A stretch of 49,508 bases of DNA from Sulfurimonas sp. (GCA_028684815.1 JAQUFE010000015.1:1-49508); one strand, 5' to 3'; counted from the first letter of the stretch, positions 8,851-17,134 are shown. The notes: generated by a model from the sequence alone, not told the origin. Program-made: numbers and translations.

Positions 8851-9357
8851 ATGCAAGGCATACGTAACTATGACAAAAAAAGACTCAGCACACTTCCAAG
8901 AAGTTTTTCAATGAAATATGTGTTCGTACTTCTGTTTATGTTGTTTGGAACACTTCATGCAAATGAGTACAAAGCTGTATTTGACTGTAGTTCAGGAGAT
9001 GCTAACTACATAAAAACTCGTATGTGGCTAATTGGTAAGACCATGAGCATGATAGAAAAGAGCGGAGATAAAGCGAACTTTGTCATCACACTTCATGGCT
9101 CATGTGTGCCTATGATTTCAAAAAACTATGATTTTATAGTCAAAGAGAAAGATGTAGCAAACACAAAACAAGCACAAGAATATCTTAGAGAATTAGCGCA
9201 AAAGAGAGGAGTTAAAGTTATTGCATGTGCAATGAGTTTGGCTTCAAATGCTATAGATAAAGAGGATGTACTTAAGTTTGTTCACATAACACCTAACAGT
9301 TTTATAGACACTATCGCTTATCAAAACAGCGGCTATGCTATTATGACATTTAAGTAA
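8851..9357 (+). CDS. Exported DsrE/DsrF-like (DUF1791-type) protein
   Basis: A 168-residue protein with an N-terminal hydrophobic segment (MKYVFVLLFMLFGTLHA), probably a cleaved signal peptide, so it acts in the periplasm. The mature part resembles the small DsrE/F-type alpha/beta fold linked to sulfur relay and redox proteins. It has cysteines in DCSSGD, GSCVPM and IACAMS, but no rhodanese loop. A strong AAGGA site precedes the first ATG, giving a basic 20-residue extension before the signal core. A start at the internal Met21 is possible and would fit a standard signal peptide better. It lies between nrdB and a b561-like membrane gene. The function is not established. Confidence 0.75.
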   Translation: MQGIRNYDKKRLSTLPRSFSMKYVFVLLFMLFGTLHANEYKAVFDCSSGDANYIKTRMWLIGKTMSMIEKSGDKANFVITLHGSCVPMISKNYDFIVKEKDVANTKQAQEYLRELAQKRGVKVIACAMSLASNAIDKEDVLKFVHITPNSFIDTIAYQNSGYAIMTFK

Positions 9358-9435
9358 ATTTAAAACTTAAAAACAGTGTAGTGAACTATTTAGAGGCTCT
9401 CTAAGCCTTGATAATTTTAATTTAGGAAAATATAA

Positions 9436-9927
9436 ATGCAAGTAAATTTTACAAAACTATATAGACTTTGGCATCTACTAACAGCTGTTAGTATTTTTGG
9501 TATCTTTATAACTTATTATGCAGGTTACAATCAAACACTCAACACTTGGTCAATGGCTATGTTAAACCTTCATACTATTTTTATAGGGATGCTTTTAGGT
9601 GGAGTTATAACTAGAGTATATATGGCATTAACTGGTATGAACGCTGTTCCACTTATGCATCTCATACGCGCAAAATCAGCATCACAAGTTGTAATAGCCA
9701 TAGGCTACATAGCGATGTGTACAGCACTTTTAATCACACTTGTTTGTGAAATGTACATACTCTTAGCACTAGATAATGTAGCTTTAACATGGGTTCACGA
9801 GCTTAGAAACAGTACTCAACCAATCTTCGTTTTGATGGTTATACTGCATATCGTTCATGTTGTTTATGAAAACAGAGTCAAAAAAACTGGTACGATAAAA
9901 AAACTCTTGATGGCAAGTGATAGCTAA
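9436..9927 (+). CDS. Cytochrome b561-like integral membrane protein
   Basis: A 163-residue protein with four predicted membrane helices at about 14-29, 41-60, 84-110 and 127-143. His13, His46, His138 and His141 lie in or next to the helices, which suits bis-His haem b ligation as in the cytochrome b561 / Ni-Fe hydrogenase b-subunit fold. That assignment rests on architecture rather than on a full motif. It would carry electrons across the inner membrane, possibly to or from the preceding exported DsrE-like protein. GGAAAATATAA precedes the ATG. It shares the strand with nrdB and pcm. Confidence 0.65.
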   Translation: MQVNFTKLYRLWHLLTAVSIFGIFITYYAGYNQTLNTWSMAMLNLHTIFIGMLLGGVITRVYMALTGMNAVPLMHLIRAKSASQVVIAIGYIAMCTALLITLVCEMYILLALDNVALTWVHELRNSTQPIFVLMVILHIVHVVYENRVKKTGTIKKLLMASDS

Positions 9928-9971
9928 GCCAAAGTGTTATAAGAATTTATATGGATGTAGGGATAAAATAG

Positions 9972-10610
9972 TTGGACAGAATAACAGCAACAAAAACGGC
10001 AAGATTAGCAGATGAGTGCCATCAGAAATTTGCACTAGATGCGAGAGTAAAAGATGCAATAGCAAATACTAACAGAGAGAAGTTTGTTCCAATGGGATTT
10101 AAACACAATGCCTACAAACTTGATGCGCTTCCGATGGGCTCAGCTCAGTGGATAAGTTCGCCACTCACAGTTGCAAAAATGACGCAATATTTAGAACCAA
10201 AAGGTGCAGACAGAGTTTTAGAGATAGGTTGTGGAAGTGGCTATCAAGCTGCAGTTTTATCGCATCTCTTTCGTGGTGTTTTTACCATAGAACGCATAGA
10301 ATCTCTGATGTTAGAAGCTAGAGTTCGCTTTAGAGAGCTCAAAATCGGAAACATCCACACAAGACTAGATGATGGTCAAAATGGCTGGATACAATATGCT
10401 CCATTTGATAGAATCCTCTTCTCAGCATCTACAAAAAAAATCCCTCAAAAACTCTTCGACCAGTTAGCTGATGGCGGAATTTTAATAGCTCCAATAGAAG
10501 TAGCTAACAAACAAATCATAACAAGTTATAAAAAAAATGGCACATCTATCCAAGTAAAAGAGCTAGAAGCATGTGACTTTGTACCTGTTCTTGATGGGGT
10601 TCAGAAGTAG
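9972..10610 (+). CDS. pcm: Protein-L-isoaspartate O-methyltransferase
   Basis: An S-adenosylmethionine-dependent enzyme that methylates L-isoaspartyl residues in aged proteins and starts their repair. It has 212 residues. The family block QWISSPLTVAKMTQYLEPKG precedes the SAM-binding motif VLEIGCGSGYQAAVL, followed by post-I TIERIE and the DDGQNGW motif. The start is an unusual TTG, supported by GGGAT nine bases upstream and by alignment of the N-terminal helix with the family. The next Met would remove a conserved part. A second family member with different sequence lies at the right of the window, next to an AmrS-type gene. Confidence 0.93.
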   Translation: MDRITATKTARLADECHQKFALDARVKDAIANTNREKFVPMGFKHNAYKLDALPMGSAQWISSPLTVAKMTQYLEPKGADRVLEIGCGSGYQAAVLSHLFRGVFTIERIESLMLEARVRFRELKIGNIHTRLDDGQNGWIQYAPFDRILFSASTKKIPQKLFDQLADGGILIAPIEVANKQIITSYKKNGTSIQVKELEACDFVPVLDGVQK

Positions 10611-10759
10611 TTTTAGCCTCAATCTTGCTAACTTTAAAGTAAGGTTTCATTAAAAACACGCCTATTAACTATACTTGTTTTATTGAGAGTTAGCATCTTC
10701 ATAAACTATTTAGAAGTTAATTATTGTAAAATAGCACTAATTTAAAAAGGGTGTAGTTT

Positions 10760-11587
10760 ATGGAAAATATGTACGGCATCAAATACTCAAAACCAGAAGT
10801 TACTCTACTTCAAGAGAGTGGCATCGGAGTGGCTGAAACGGCTGCTAGGACTTGTTATGACTCTTTTGCAAACAGTGAAAATGAGGCTATAAAGTTTATA
10901 GAAGATGCTATGCCAGATGCTACGATGTGCGAAGAGATAAATGATATAGAAGAGTCAAATCTTCTTGATGATTTGGCTTGGACATATTTTCATCATAGTA
11001 TCTTAGAACACGCAAATCTTAGTTTTTTAGTTCGTGGAACTTCAAGAGGAGTCCTTCAAGAACACGCCCGTCATCGCATCCAAGCCATAAGTGTAAGAAG
11101 TACTCGTTATACTATGAGCTCTATTATCAATGCATTTGTGGCTTCTTGTGGCGATAGAGAGTTTTTTATATCTAAGATTTTGGCTTTTGATATGTTTGTA
11201 ACTAGTGATAAGAGTTATAACAGACTTGAAATCTCAGCTATGTTTGATAAACTATCATATCAGCAAACAAAGGTTCCAGACTTTAATGAGATAGCCATAG
11301 CAAAAAGCTCTTTGGGATTTTTAGAAGAGTTTAAAAATAATCCAGATGCTATGTTTAAGGCGCTAGAGAGTGGTAAAAAAAAGAGAAATGTTGGAGATGC
11401 TTTTAAACACATCATCACTGACAATGTAAAAGTAGATATGGTAGTTACTTTTAATCTTAGAAGCCTAAAAAACTACTTCACTCTTAGAGATAGTGGAGCG
11501 GCCTTTTTTCAAATCCGCTGGTTAGCACAAGAGATGATGAGAGTTACACCTACAAAATATCTAAATCTTATAGTAAAGAAGAAGTAA
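10760..11587 (+). CDS. thyX: Flavin-dependent thymidylate synthase ThyX
   Basis: Makes dTMP from dUMP with methylene-tetrahydrofolate and FAD/NADPH, replacing ThyA. The protein has 275 residues. The defining RHRX7S motif is present as Arg104-His105-Arg106 with Ser114, followed by TRY. Downstream residues include the NLRSLKNYFTLR motif, conserved in the dUMP/FAD-binding half. The weak AAAGGG site and the ATG in GTTTATGG set the start. Together with nrdB upstream and dgt downstream it forms a deoxynucleotide-metabolism neighbourhood. A small lipoprotein gene begins two bases after its stop, so at least those two are co-transcribed. Confidence 0.95.
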   Translation: MENMYGIKYSKPEVTLLQESGIGVAETAARTCYDSFANSENEAIKFIEDAMPDATMCEEINDIEESNLLDDLAWTYFHHSILEHANLSFLVRGTSRGVLQEHARHRIQAISVRSTRYTMSSIINAFVASCGDREFFISKILAFDMFVTSDKSYNRLEISAMFDKLSYQQTKVPDFNEIAIAKSSLGFLEEFKNNPDAMFKALESGKKKRNVGDAFKHIITDNVKVDMVVTFNLRSLKNYFTLRDSGAAFFQIRWLAQEMMRVTPTKYLNLIVKKK

Positions 11588-11589
11588 AA

Positions 11590-11808
11590 ATGTATAAATA
11601 TTTAATCTTAATAGCACTTATTTTTAGCGGATGCTCAAACATGACATTTAATGCAAGTATGTGTGATCAAATAGCAAAAGAACCAAACAGCATCATGCCT
11701 CAAGAGTGCATAAAGTACAACGAGCAAGAAGCACAAAAAGCCTTTGATAACACGAAACACAATAAAGTCCAAAGCAAAGAAGATATAGTAGAGTTTAACA
11801 AAGAGTAG
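11590..11808 (+). CDS. Small lipoprotein of unknown function
   Basis: A 72-residue protein with a short signal sequence and a lipobox (IFSGC), which predicts lipidation on Cys15 and anchoring in the membrane facing the periplasm. The mature part is polar, with two further cysteines (SMCDQ and PQECIKY) that could form a disulfide. It starts two bases after thyX stops, and the next gene, a membrane diguanylate cyclase, starts two bases after its own stop, so all three look translationally coupled. No function can be read from the sequence. Confidence 0.8.
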   Translation: MYKYLILIALIFSGCSNMTFNASMCDQIAKEPNSIMPQECIKYNEQEAQKAFDNTKHNKVQSKEDIVEFNKE

Positions 11809-11810
11809 CC

Positions 11811-12974
11811 GTGAACCAATTCAAAGCTATCTCTTTAAACTTACTAATACCACTCTTTATAGCCGCACTTTTTGCGGTTATACTCTACTATGCACATAAG
11901 ATGCCAGAGATTCTTTTTGATATAGTAGTCTATCTTTTTTATGGACTTACTCTCTTAGTTATCTGGGTCTCATGGCACTTTAATCGCAACAGATTTATCT
12001 TTGTTATCATCCCTCTTATCTTGATTTATCTAGGGTTTGAATACTTTAGTGCTAAAAAAGCGACACTTCTGTTTTTATACGCATCTATGCTTTATCCTCT
12101 GCATCTAGTGCTTTTTTTGGTTTTTAAAGAGAGAGGACTCTTCTCTTTTTGGGGCATCTTAAAAGTAATCTTTGTAGCATCTGAGATAGCTTTAGTGCTA
12201 TATATACTCTACTATCCAAAGGAGAGTATAGAGGCTTATCTAAATGTAAAACTCTTTGCTGCAAATTTTTACCCATTAAAAGATCTCAGCATTGCTATTG
12301 GCATCTTTGTTTTATTTGTAATGTTAGCTTTGATTTTGTTTGGCAGATACCTGATGTATGCTACTTCTTTTTTCGCCCTTCTTTTGACTTTTTACGCAGG
12401 ACTTTACTTTTTAAAGACTCCACATGCAACTGAGGTAGCTTTTTTGGCATTTACGACTATTATCTTTGTGCTTTTGATTCGTGAATCTTACAGGCTCGCC
12501 TTTTATGATGAACTTACAGCTCTCCCAGGGCGTAGAGCGATGGTAGAAGATATGGCAAAGCTTGGAAGAAAGTACTCTTTGGCAATGTGTGATATAGATT
12601 TTTTCAAAAAGTTTAATGACACTTATGGACATGACACGGGTGATGAAGTTTTAAAGATGGTGGCATCTAAGTTTAAAGAGGTTAGTGGCGGAGGAAAAGC
12701 TTATAGATACGGAGGGGAGGAGTTTGTGATACTATTTCCATCTAAAGATACAAGCGAATCTTTTGCTCATGTAGATACCCTAAGACAGCAGATTGCAACT
12801 ACTCCTTTTAGTGTGAGAAATAAGAGTAGTACAAAAAAGATATATATAAATATCTCAGCTGGAGTTACTCAAAACTCACAAAAAGACAAGGATCCTTTTG
12901 CAGTTATGAAAAGAGCAGATGATGCACTCTACAAGGCTAAAAAAGCGGGAAGAAATCAGGTCATTAAAGGCTAA
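11811..12974 (+). CDS. Membrane-anchored diguanylate cyclase
   Basis: Synthesises cyclic di-GMP. About 215 N-terminal residues form seven or eight predicted membrane helices with no recognised ligand domain. The GGDEF domain starts at FYDELTALPGRRAM and contains the active GGEEF signature (YRYGGEEFVILF), plus the CDIDFFKKFND metal-binding segment and the C-terminal ADDALYKAKKAGRN helix. I see no RxxD inhibitory site four residues before the signature. The GTG start is two bases after the lipoprotein stop. The seven-helix sensor architecture is shared with several bacterial membrane receptors, but the ligand is unknown. Confidence 0.9.
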   Translation: MNQFKAISLNLLIPLFIAALFAVILYYAHKMPEILFDIVVYLFYGLTLLVIWVSWHFNRNRFIFVIIPLILIYLGFEYFSAKKATLLFLYASMLYPLHLVLFLVFKERGLFSFWGILKVIFVASEIALVLYILYYPKESIEAYLNVKLFAANFYPLKDLSIAIGIFVLFVMLALILFGRYLMYATSFFALLLTFYAGLYFLKTPHATEVAFLAFTTIIFVLLIRESYRLAFYDELTALPGRRAMVEDMAKLGRKYSLAMCDIDFFKKFNDTYGHDTGDEVLKMVASKFKEVSGGGKAYRYGGEEFVILFPSKDTSESFAHVDTLRQQIATTPFSVRNKSSTKKIYINISAGVTQNSQKDKDPFAVMKRADDALYKAKKAGRNQVIKG

Positions 12975-12988
12975 GAGGGCTATTTGGC

Positions 12989-12994
12989 TATAAT
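12989..12994 (+). promoter_or_regulatory. Probable -10 box for the PhnA-type gene and dgt
   Basis: TATAAT in the context GGCTATAATTGCG, 28 bases before the PhnA-type start codon. It is placed so that the PhnA-type gene and the overlapping dgt can be transcribed apart from the cyclase upstream. Confidence 0.5.
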
Positions 12995-13022
12995 TGCGAT
13001 ATTAATTTAAAAAGGTAAGAAT

Positions 13023-13589
13023 ATGAATTTAGAAAAAGAGTTACAAGATAGAAGTGGTGGTGTTTGTGAATTGTGCGGAAGTAGCGAGGGTTTAAGTGTT
13101 TTAGAAGTTGCGCCATCAGATGCAACTGCAAACACAGCTATCTATGTTTGTAGCAAATGTGCGCCGCAAATCCAAGATGCAAGCCTTTTAGATGAGGCAC
13201 ATCTAAACTGCCTAAATGACACTATGTGGAGCGAGACGCCTGTAGTTCAAGTCGTATCATATAGACTACTAAATGCTCTTGGTCGCCAAGATTTAGTAGA
13301 TATGATGTATATGGATGATGAGTTAAAAGCTTATGCTGATGCAGGTTTGGTTGATGCTAGTTCGGCTAACGAAACAGTTGTGCATAAAGATGCAAATGGT
13401 GTTGTTTTACAAACTGGGGATACTGTTGTAATCACAAAAGATTTAGATGTAAAAGGTACTACTTTTACTGCAAAAAGAGGAACAGCAGTTAGAAATATAG
13501 CCTTAGTTCACGACAATAGCGAGCTTATAGAGGGCCGTGTAAACGGTGTAAAGATTCAAATTCTAACAAAATTTTTGAAAAAATCTTAA
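13023..13589 (+). CDS. PhnA/YjdM-type zinc-ribbon protein
   Basis: A 188-residue soluble protein of the PhnA (alkylphosphonate uptake operon) family. The N-terminal zinc ribbon uses CELC and CSKC pairs at about residues 15-18 and 43-46. The C-terminal PhnA domain contains DANGVVLQTGDTVVITKDLDVKG and the KRGTAVRNI motif. The family name is historical, and a direct part in phosphonate breakdown is not established; no phosphonate genes are nearby. The stop codon overlaps the dgt start by one base (TAATG), so the pair is co-translated. That coupling to a dGTPase may be a better hint to its role than the name. Confidence 0.9.
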   Translation: MNLEKELQDRSGGVCELCGSSEGLSVLEVAPSDATANTAIYVCSKCAPQIQDASLLDEAHLNCLNDTMWSETPVVQVVSYRLLNALGRQDLVDMMYMDDELKAYADAGLVDASSANETVVHKDANGVVLQTGDTVVITKDLDVKGTTFTAKRGTAVRNIALVHDNSELIEGRVNGVKIQILTKFLKKS

Positions 13590-14686
13590 TGAAACCTTGC
13601 GAGCGATTTTACAAGATAGACAGGGATTTTAGAAATCCTTATGCTAGAGATAGAGATAGAATTATCCACTCAGGAAGTTTTAGAAAGCTAGAGTATAAAA
13701 CTCAAGTATTTTTAAACCAAGAGGGAGATTTTTTTAGAACACGTCTAACTCACTCCATAGAAGTCTCACAAATCGCTCGCTCTATAACTTCGCATCTAGG
13801 GCTAGATGAATCTTTAGCAGAAGCTATAGCTTTGGCTCATGACTTAGGACATACTCCCTTTGGACACATCGGAGGCGATACCTTAGATGAGTGTTTGAGA
13901 AAAGATGGTTTTAAAAATGGTTTTGAGCATAACTTTCAAAGTTTTAGAGTCGTCTCTTATTTAGAAAAGCGCTATAAAAATTTTGATGGGCTAAATCTAA
14001 CCTTTGCAACGCTAGAGGGAATTTTAAAACACTCTTATCCTTATAAAAAGAACTTTTTACCAGAGTGGATCGATGAGCAATTTAACCTTGATACTCATCC
14101 TTCTATTGAGGCTATGATAGTTGACCGTGCTGATGAGATAGCATATATGAGCCATGATATAGATGATGGCATAAACTCAGGGCTTATAGACTTTGATGAC
14201 TTAAGAGAGAGCGAGCTTATCGGGGAGATACTTCAAAAAGTAAAATCTGAGGGTATTTTAGAAGATGAAGATGAGATGTTTAGATACCGTTTTAGCTCGC
14301 ATCTTATAAACCATCTAGTTTACTCTCTACTAGATTACTCAAAAGGTAAGATAGAAAATGGCAAAGTACTAAGTGCAACGATTAGCTCAAAAGATGAGAT
14401 TCCAGTCGGTTTTGCGCCAGAGTTAGAAACAAAGATAAAAAAACTCAAAAAACTTCTATTTAATAAGCTCTATCAACATCAAAATATTGTTATAAAGATG
14501 TTTGCAGGCAAACAAGCCATTAGAGGACTCTATGGAGCTCTGATGCAAGAAGAGAAGATGCTACCAAAACTTTACTATAAGTCCTTAGATAAAAAACAAA
14601 AACATAGGGTTGTGGCTGATTACATCGCTAATATGAGCGATAGACACGCAATGAGTCTATATAATGAGATGTATGGAAAACTATAA
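13589..14686 (+). CDS. dgt: Deoxyguanosinetriphosphate triphosphohydrolase-like HD protein
   Basis: Hydrolyses dNTPs, classically dGTP, to the nucleoside and tripolyphosphate, which tunes the DNA precursor pool. The 365-residue length fits the shorter dGTPase-like subfamily. Metal ligands are the expected HD-domain set: His55 (RTRLTHS), His84-Asp85 (ALAHDLGHTPFGH) and a later Asp in VDRADEIAYMSHDID. The N-terminal YARDRDRIIHSGSFRKLEYKTQV block is typical of the family. The ATG overlaps the stop of the PhnA-type gene. A large hairpin lies about 80 bases after the stop. Confidence 0.93.
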   Translation: MKPCERFYKIDRDFRNPYARDRDRIIHSGSFRKLEYKTQVFLNQEGDFFRTRLTHSIEVSQIARSITSHLGLDESLAEAIALAHDLGHTPFGHIGGDTLDECLRKDGFKNGFEHNFQSFRVVSYLEKRYKNFDGLNLTFATLEGILKHSYPYKKNFLPEWIDEQFNLDTHPSIEAMIVDRADEIAYMSHDIDDGINSGLIDFDDLRESELIGEILQKVKSEGILEDEDEMFRYRFSSHLINHLVYSLLDYSKGKIENGKVLSATISSKDEIPVGFAPELETKIKKLKKLLFNKLYQHQNIVIKMFAGKQAIRGLYGALMQEEKMLPKLYYKSLDKKQKHRVVADYIANMSDRHAMSLYNEMYGKL

Positions 14687-14768
14687 GTAGAAGATTAAAT
14701 AAATAGTTAAACAAAAAATAAACTGTTCTCAACACTGTGTGGATTTTCAATAAAAGTGTGACTTTCAA

Positions 14769-14807
14769 ATCTTGTCTACGAGGTTGAAACCTCGCTTCCG
14801 ATAAGAT
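14769..14807. terminator. Long hairpin between dgt and the AAA ATPase gene
   Basis: An inner 7-bp stem CGAGGTT/AACCTCG with a two-base loop lies inside an outer 8-pair stem ATCTTGTC/GATAAGAT (one G-T pair). It lies between two convergent genes and so could end both transcripts. No clear T-run follows on either strand, so it could also be another intergenic repeat. Confidence 0.45.
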
Positions 14808-14837
14808 GTGGGGCTTTAAAATATCTCAGATTTTATT

Positions 14838-16028
14838 TTAGTATAAAAACCCAAATAGCCAGAGTGGGATTTTATTTTTAAATCCCATCTCTATCTCATC
14901 AGCTACTATAAAACTGTTATCTAAGTTTTTGATCTGATTGAAGCTTTTGTTTTTACCACCTATTTCAAATGTATATTTTTCATCTACTAAAAAATCACCA
15001 ACTTTTGGGTATGAAATGTCATGTTTTTCTCTCAACATATTTAAAAAAAACTGCTCTCTTATTGTGCCAACTTCATTGGAATGGCAATAGCTAAAACTTA
15101 AGTTTGGATTGTTTAGATATAGTTTTTGTGGTTTTGAGAAGATATTGTCGCCTTTGGCTTTAACTTCTAGAGTCATAAAAACATTTCCCATAGTAAGATA
15201 GTAGATGTAGTGATAAAGAGTGTTGCGATTAATACCAATCTTTTTAGATAGGTTGGTGATATTAAGCTCATAAGGCTTAGAGGCACAGATGAGATTTACA
15301 AGCTGTTTGAGTTTTTGAATATTTTGTGGTTCAATATTGAAAATAATAGGTAAGTCACTCTCTATAACGGTATTTACTGTCTCTTCTAGCTTGATATTGT
15401 AAGTTTTAGGGTTCTCAAAATAGTATGGATAGTAGCCAAACTGAAGATACTCTTTAAAGTATTCAAAAGGTTTTACCTCGCTGAGAATTTCATCCGCTAT
15501 GCCTATATGGTTTTTTAGTATGTCATCAAGGGAGTAACTTTGAAGTTTAATATCGAGCTTTAGCTCTAAAAACTCTCTAAAGGATAGACCATTAACTCTG
15601 TATAAAACAGCTCTACGACTTAAATCTGCCTTTTTATGCTCTAGTTGCAAGGCACTTGAACCACTAAAGATGACTTTTAAGTCTAAAAAATCATATATCT
15701 CCTTGAGCTCTTTTTCAAAATCTTTGTACTTATGTATCTCATCAATCGCTAGTACTTCGCCACCATTTTTTAAAAACTCTTCTGCTATGTCATAGAGTGA
15801 TAGTGAACTTGTGATGATACTATCAGCGCTAAAGTAGAGTATTTTACCTCTAGCAAGATCTAAAGAGTTAAGGTGCTGAATGATGAGTGTGGTTTTACCT
15901 ACACCTCTACTACCTAAAATTCCAAGCATCTTGTCGCTAAAATCAACACTATAGAAAAAGTATCTTTTATAAGGATAATCTTGTAGTTTTAGAATTTGAT
16001 AGGATTTTTTAAATAGTCTTTCTAGCAT
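14838..16028 (-). CDS. AAA family ATPase with DUF4143-type C-terminal domain
   Basis: A 396-residue protein of the AAA_14/DUF4143 class. The Walker A motif is GSRGVGKTT, Walker B is VLAIDEIHKY, and a sensor-like FSGSSALQ follows. The middle contains a winged-helix-like segment (LSKKIGINRNTLYHYIYYL), and the C-terminal part resembles the nuclease-like DUF4143 region with FEIGGKNKS. Such genes are common, often transferred between prokaryotes, and of unproven function. I use the ATG at the conserved LERLFKKS start. A TTG 18 codons upstream is possible but less likely. It has no same-strand partner: rpsU lies upstream in the same orientation, about 210 bases away, with a hairpin between. Confidence 0.8.
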   Translation of the reverse strand: MLERLFKKSYQILKLQDYPYKRYFFYSVDFSDKMLGILGSRGVGKTTLIIQHLNSLDLARGKILYFSADSIITSSLSLYDIAEEFLKNGGEVLAIDEIHKYKDFEKELKEIYDFLDLKVIFSGSSALQLEHKKADLSRRAVLYRVNGLSFREFLELKLDIKLQSYSLDDILKNHIGIADEILSEVKPFEYFKEYLQFGYYPYYFENPKTYNIKLEETVNTVIESDLPIIFNIEPQNIQKLKQLVNLICASKPYELNITNLSKKIGINRNTLYHYIYYLTMGNVFMTLEVKAKGDNIFSKPQKLYLNNPNLSFSYCHSNEVGTIREQFFLNMLREKHDISYPKVGDFLVDEKYTFEIGGKNKSFNQIKNLDNSFIVADEIEMGFKNKIPLWLFGFLY

Positions 16029-16182
16029 GAAATCTCTTTTGTATAGTTGATTAAGCAATATTGTATCATAATGCTTAATCAAATGTACATTTAGTTAGAT
16101 AAATAGTTTAAAGATAGCTGTAATTGTAATTTAGAAAGTTAGTAATTTTCGATGAGTGGTTATAAATGGGATAGAAATAGAA

Positions 16183-16213
16183 CTTTGAAGCAATGCTTAA
16201 GCACGCTTCAAAG
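16183..16213 (-). terminator. Probable rpsU terminator hairpin
   Basis: A perfect 9-bp stem CTTTGAAGC/GCTTCAAAG with a 13-base loop, followed in the rpsU direction by TTCTATTTCTAT. It begins about 27 bases after the rpsU stop codon. On the plus strand it is followed by CCCCATTTTTT, so it might act in both directions. Confidence 0.55.
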
Positions 16214-16239
16214 CCCCATTTTTTGGAGTTTGTGATTTG

Positions 16240-16452
16240 TTAGAGTCTAGACTCGTAGCGTCTCATCATATAAAGACGCTTAAGCATTTTCTTACGAGAT
16301 GCAATTTTGAACTTCTTACGCTTTTCTGTTTCAGTTTCATGGAAACGGCGAGCACGAGCTTCCGTAACGATTAAGTTACGGTCAGTCTGCTTCTTGAAAC
16401 GGCGGTAAGATGCATCAAAGTTATCATCACTGCGTAGTACGATACCTGGCAT
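16240..16452 (-). CDS. rpsU: 30S ribosomal protein S21
   Basis: The 70-residue, strongly basic S21 protein of the small ribosomal subunit, located near the anti-Shine-Dalgarno region and needed for efficient initiation. It has the classical MPGI start, the [12 protein letters not shown] region and the Arg/Lys-rich tail [31 protein letters not shown] leader gives the ribosome binding site. Although dnaG lies within 700 bases, the classical rpsU-dnaG operon is not kept here: dnaG is on the other strand and two very small genes lie between. Confidence 0.97.
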   Translation of the reverse strand: MPGIVLRSDDNFDASYRRFKKQTDRNLIVTEARARRFHETETEKRKKFKIASRKKMLKRLYMMRRYESRL

Positions 16453-16585
16453 ATCACATCACCTACTTTCTTTTAAATTTTGGAATGTGGATTGTATCAT
16501 AATCTTTATAAAAAGTAGGTTTTAAGTAGTCTTTATCCTTATAAATACTCAATTTGAGTAATTTTTCGCCTTTTCTAGCTCTTTC

Positions 16586-16599
16586 TTGATATAAGTCAA
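16586..16599 (+). promoter_or_regulatory. FNR/CRP-family-like operator upstream of the 43-residue exported protein
   Basis: TTGATATAAGTCAA matches the TTGAT-N4-ATCAA palindrome of the FNR/CRP family at nine of ten positions. A possible -10 hexamer, TAAACT at 16622-16627, would place the box centre at about -41.5, the classical activating position. The -10 match itself is only moderate. Confidence 0.4.
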
Positions 16600-16680
16600 T
16601 GCCTGTTAACTCTAAATAGGATAAACTTTGTCTGATTTAAAAATACTAGAGCGTAATGCGTTCTTACCAAAGGATACAAA

Positions 16681-16812
16681 ATGAAAAAATTCATTTTTCT
16701 TATAGCGTTAACATTAGGTGCCCTTCAAGCGGACAACACAGTACACTACGATAAGGTAGATACTAAAGAGCCGATAAGCAAGCCTAACCACCCAAGTACA
16801 GATATTTACTAA
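16681..16812 (+). CDS. Very small exported protein (43 residues)
   Basis: An ATG with a good AAGGA site nine bases upstream opens a 43-codon gene. The first 17 residues (MKKFIFLIALTLGALQA) form a textbook signal peptide ending in an AQA-like cleavage site. This leaves a polar mature peptide of about 26 residues that contains His, Tyr, two Pro and several Lys and Asp residues and ends in STDIY. I do not recognise it. The upstream FNR-like box suggests control by oxygen or nitrogen-oxide level. A strong hairpin follows the stop codon. Its small size makes it easy to miss, but start context, signal peptide and terminator-like hairpin agree. Confidence 0.7.
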   Translation: MKKFIFLIALTLGALQADNTVHYDKVDTKEPISKPNHPSTDIY

Positions 16813-16833
16813 TCTGATCTTATTCTTCCTCCA

Positions 16834-16863
16834 GTTAAACAGATTCTTTTGAATCTGTTTAAC
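16834..16863 (+). terminator. Hairpin after the 43-residue gene
   Basis: A perfect 13-bp stem GTTAAACAGATTC/GAATCTGTTTAAC with a TTTT loop, 22 bases past the stop. No T-run follows on either strand, so termination strength is uncertain, but the perfect pairing and position support a transcript end. Confidence 0.6.
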
Positions 16864-16963
16864 ATAAAACTCCCCCTAACTTATAAATATAACTCCAATA
16901 TATAAAAATTATCACTATGAAATATGATAAAATTGCATCTAATATCAACATAGGAAACTAAAA

Positions 16964-17110
16964 ATGAGTGATAAAGCTTGTGATAATAAAAAATGTATAG
17001 ATAGTCCTAAATGTGCTCGTCATGAGTGGTGGCTCAAGGGTTCTAAAAATTTTAAAACTTTTAAGGGTACAGAGAAGAAAGGTTGCGGAAAATTTATATC
17101 AAAAAAGTAA
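16964..17110 (+). CDS. Small cysteine-rich cytosolic protein (48 residues)
   Basis: An ATG preceded by TAGGAAACTAAAA opens a 48-codon gene. The product is basic with four cysteines (CDNKKC, KCARHEWW, KGCGKF). The first pair-like spacing and the His near the third Cys could bind a metal, which is inference. There is no signal peptide. A TATGATAAAATT promoter-like sequence lies about 35 bases upstream. The gene ends 24 bases before dnaG, but dnaG seems to have its own promoter in that gap. I do not recognise a family. Confidence 0.65.
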   Translation: MSDKACDNKKCIDSPKCARHEWWLKGSKNFKTFKGTEKKGCGKFISKK

Positions 17111-17122
17111 GCCTATACTTGA

Positions 17123-17128
17123 TATAAT
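17123..17128 (+). promoter_or_regulatory. -10 box placed for leaderless dnaG mRNA
   Basis: TATAAT in TTGATATAATCC ends six bases before the dnaG ATG, so transcription would start at or very near the start codon. No ribosome binding site is visible before this ATG, which supports the leaderless reading. Confidence 0.5.
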
Positions 17129-17134
17129 CCTCTT

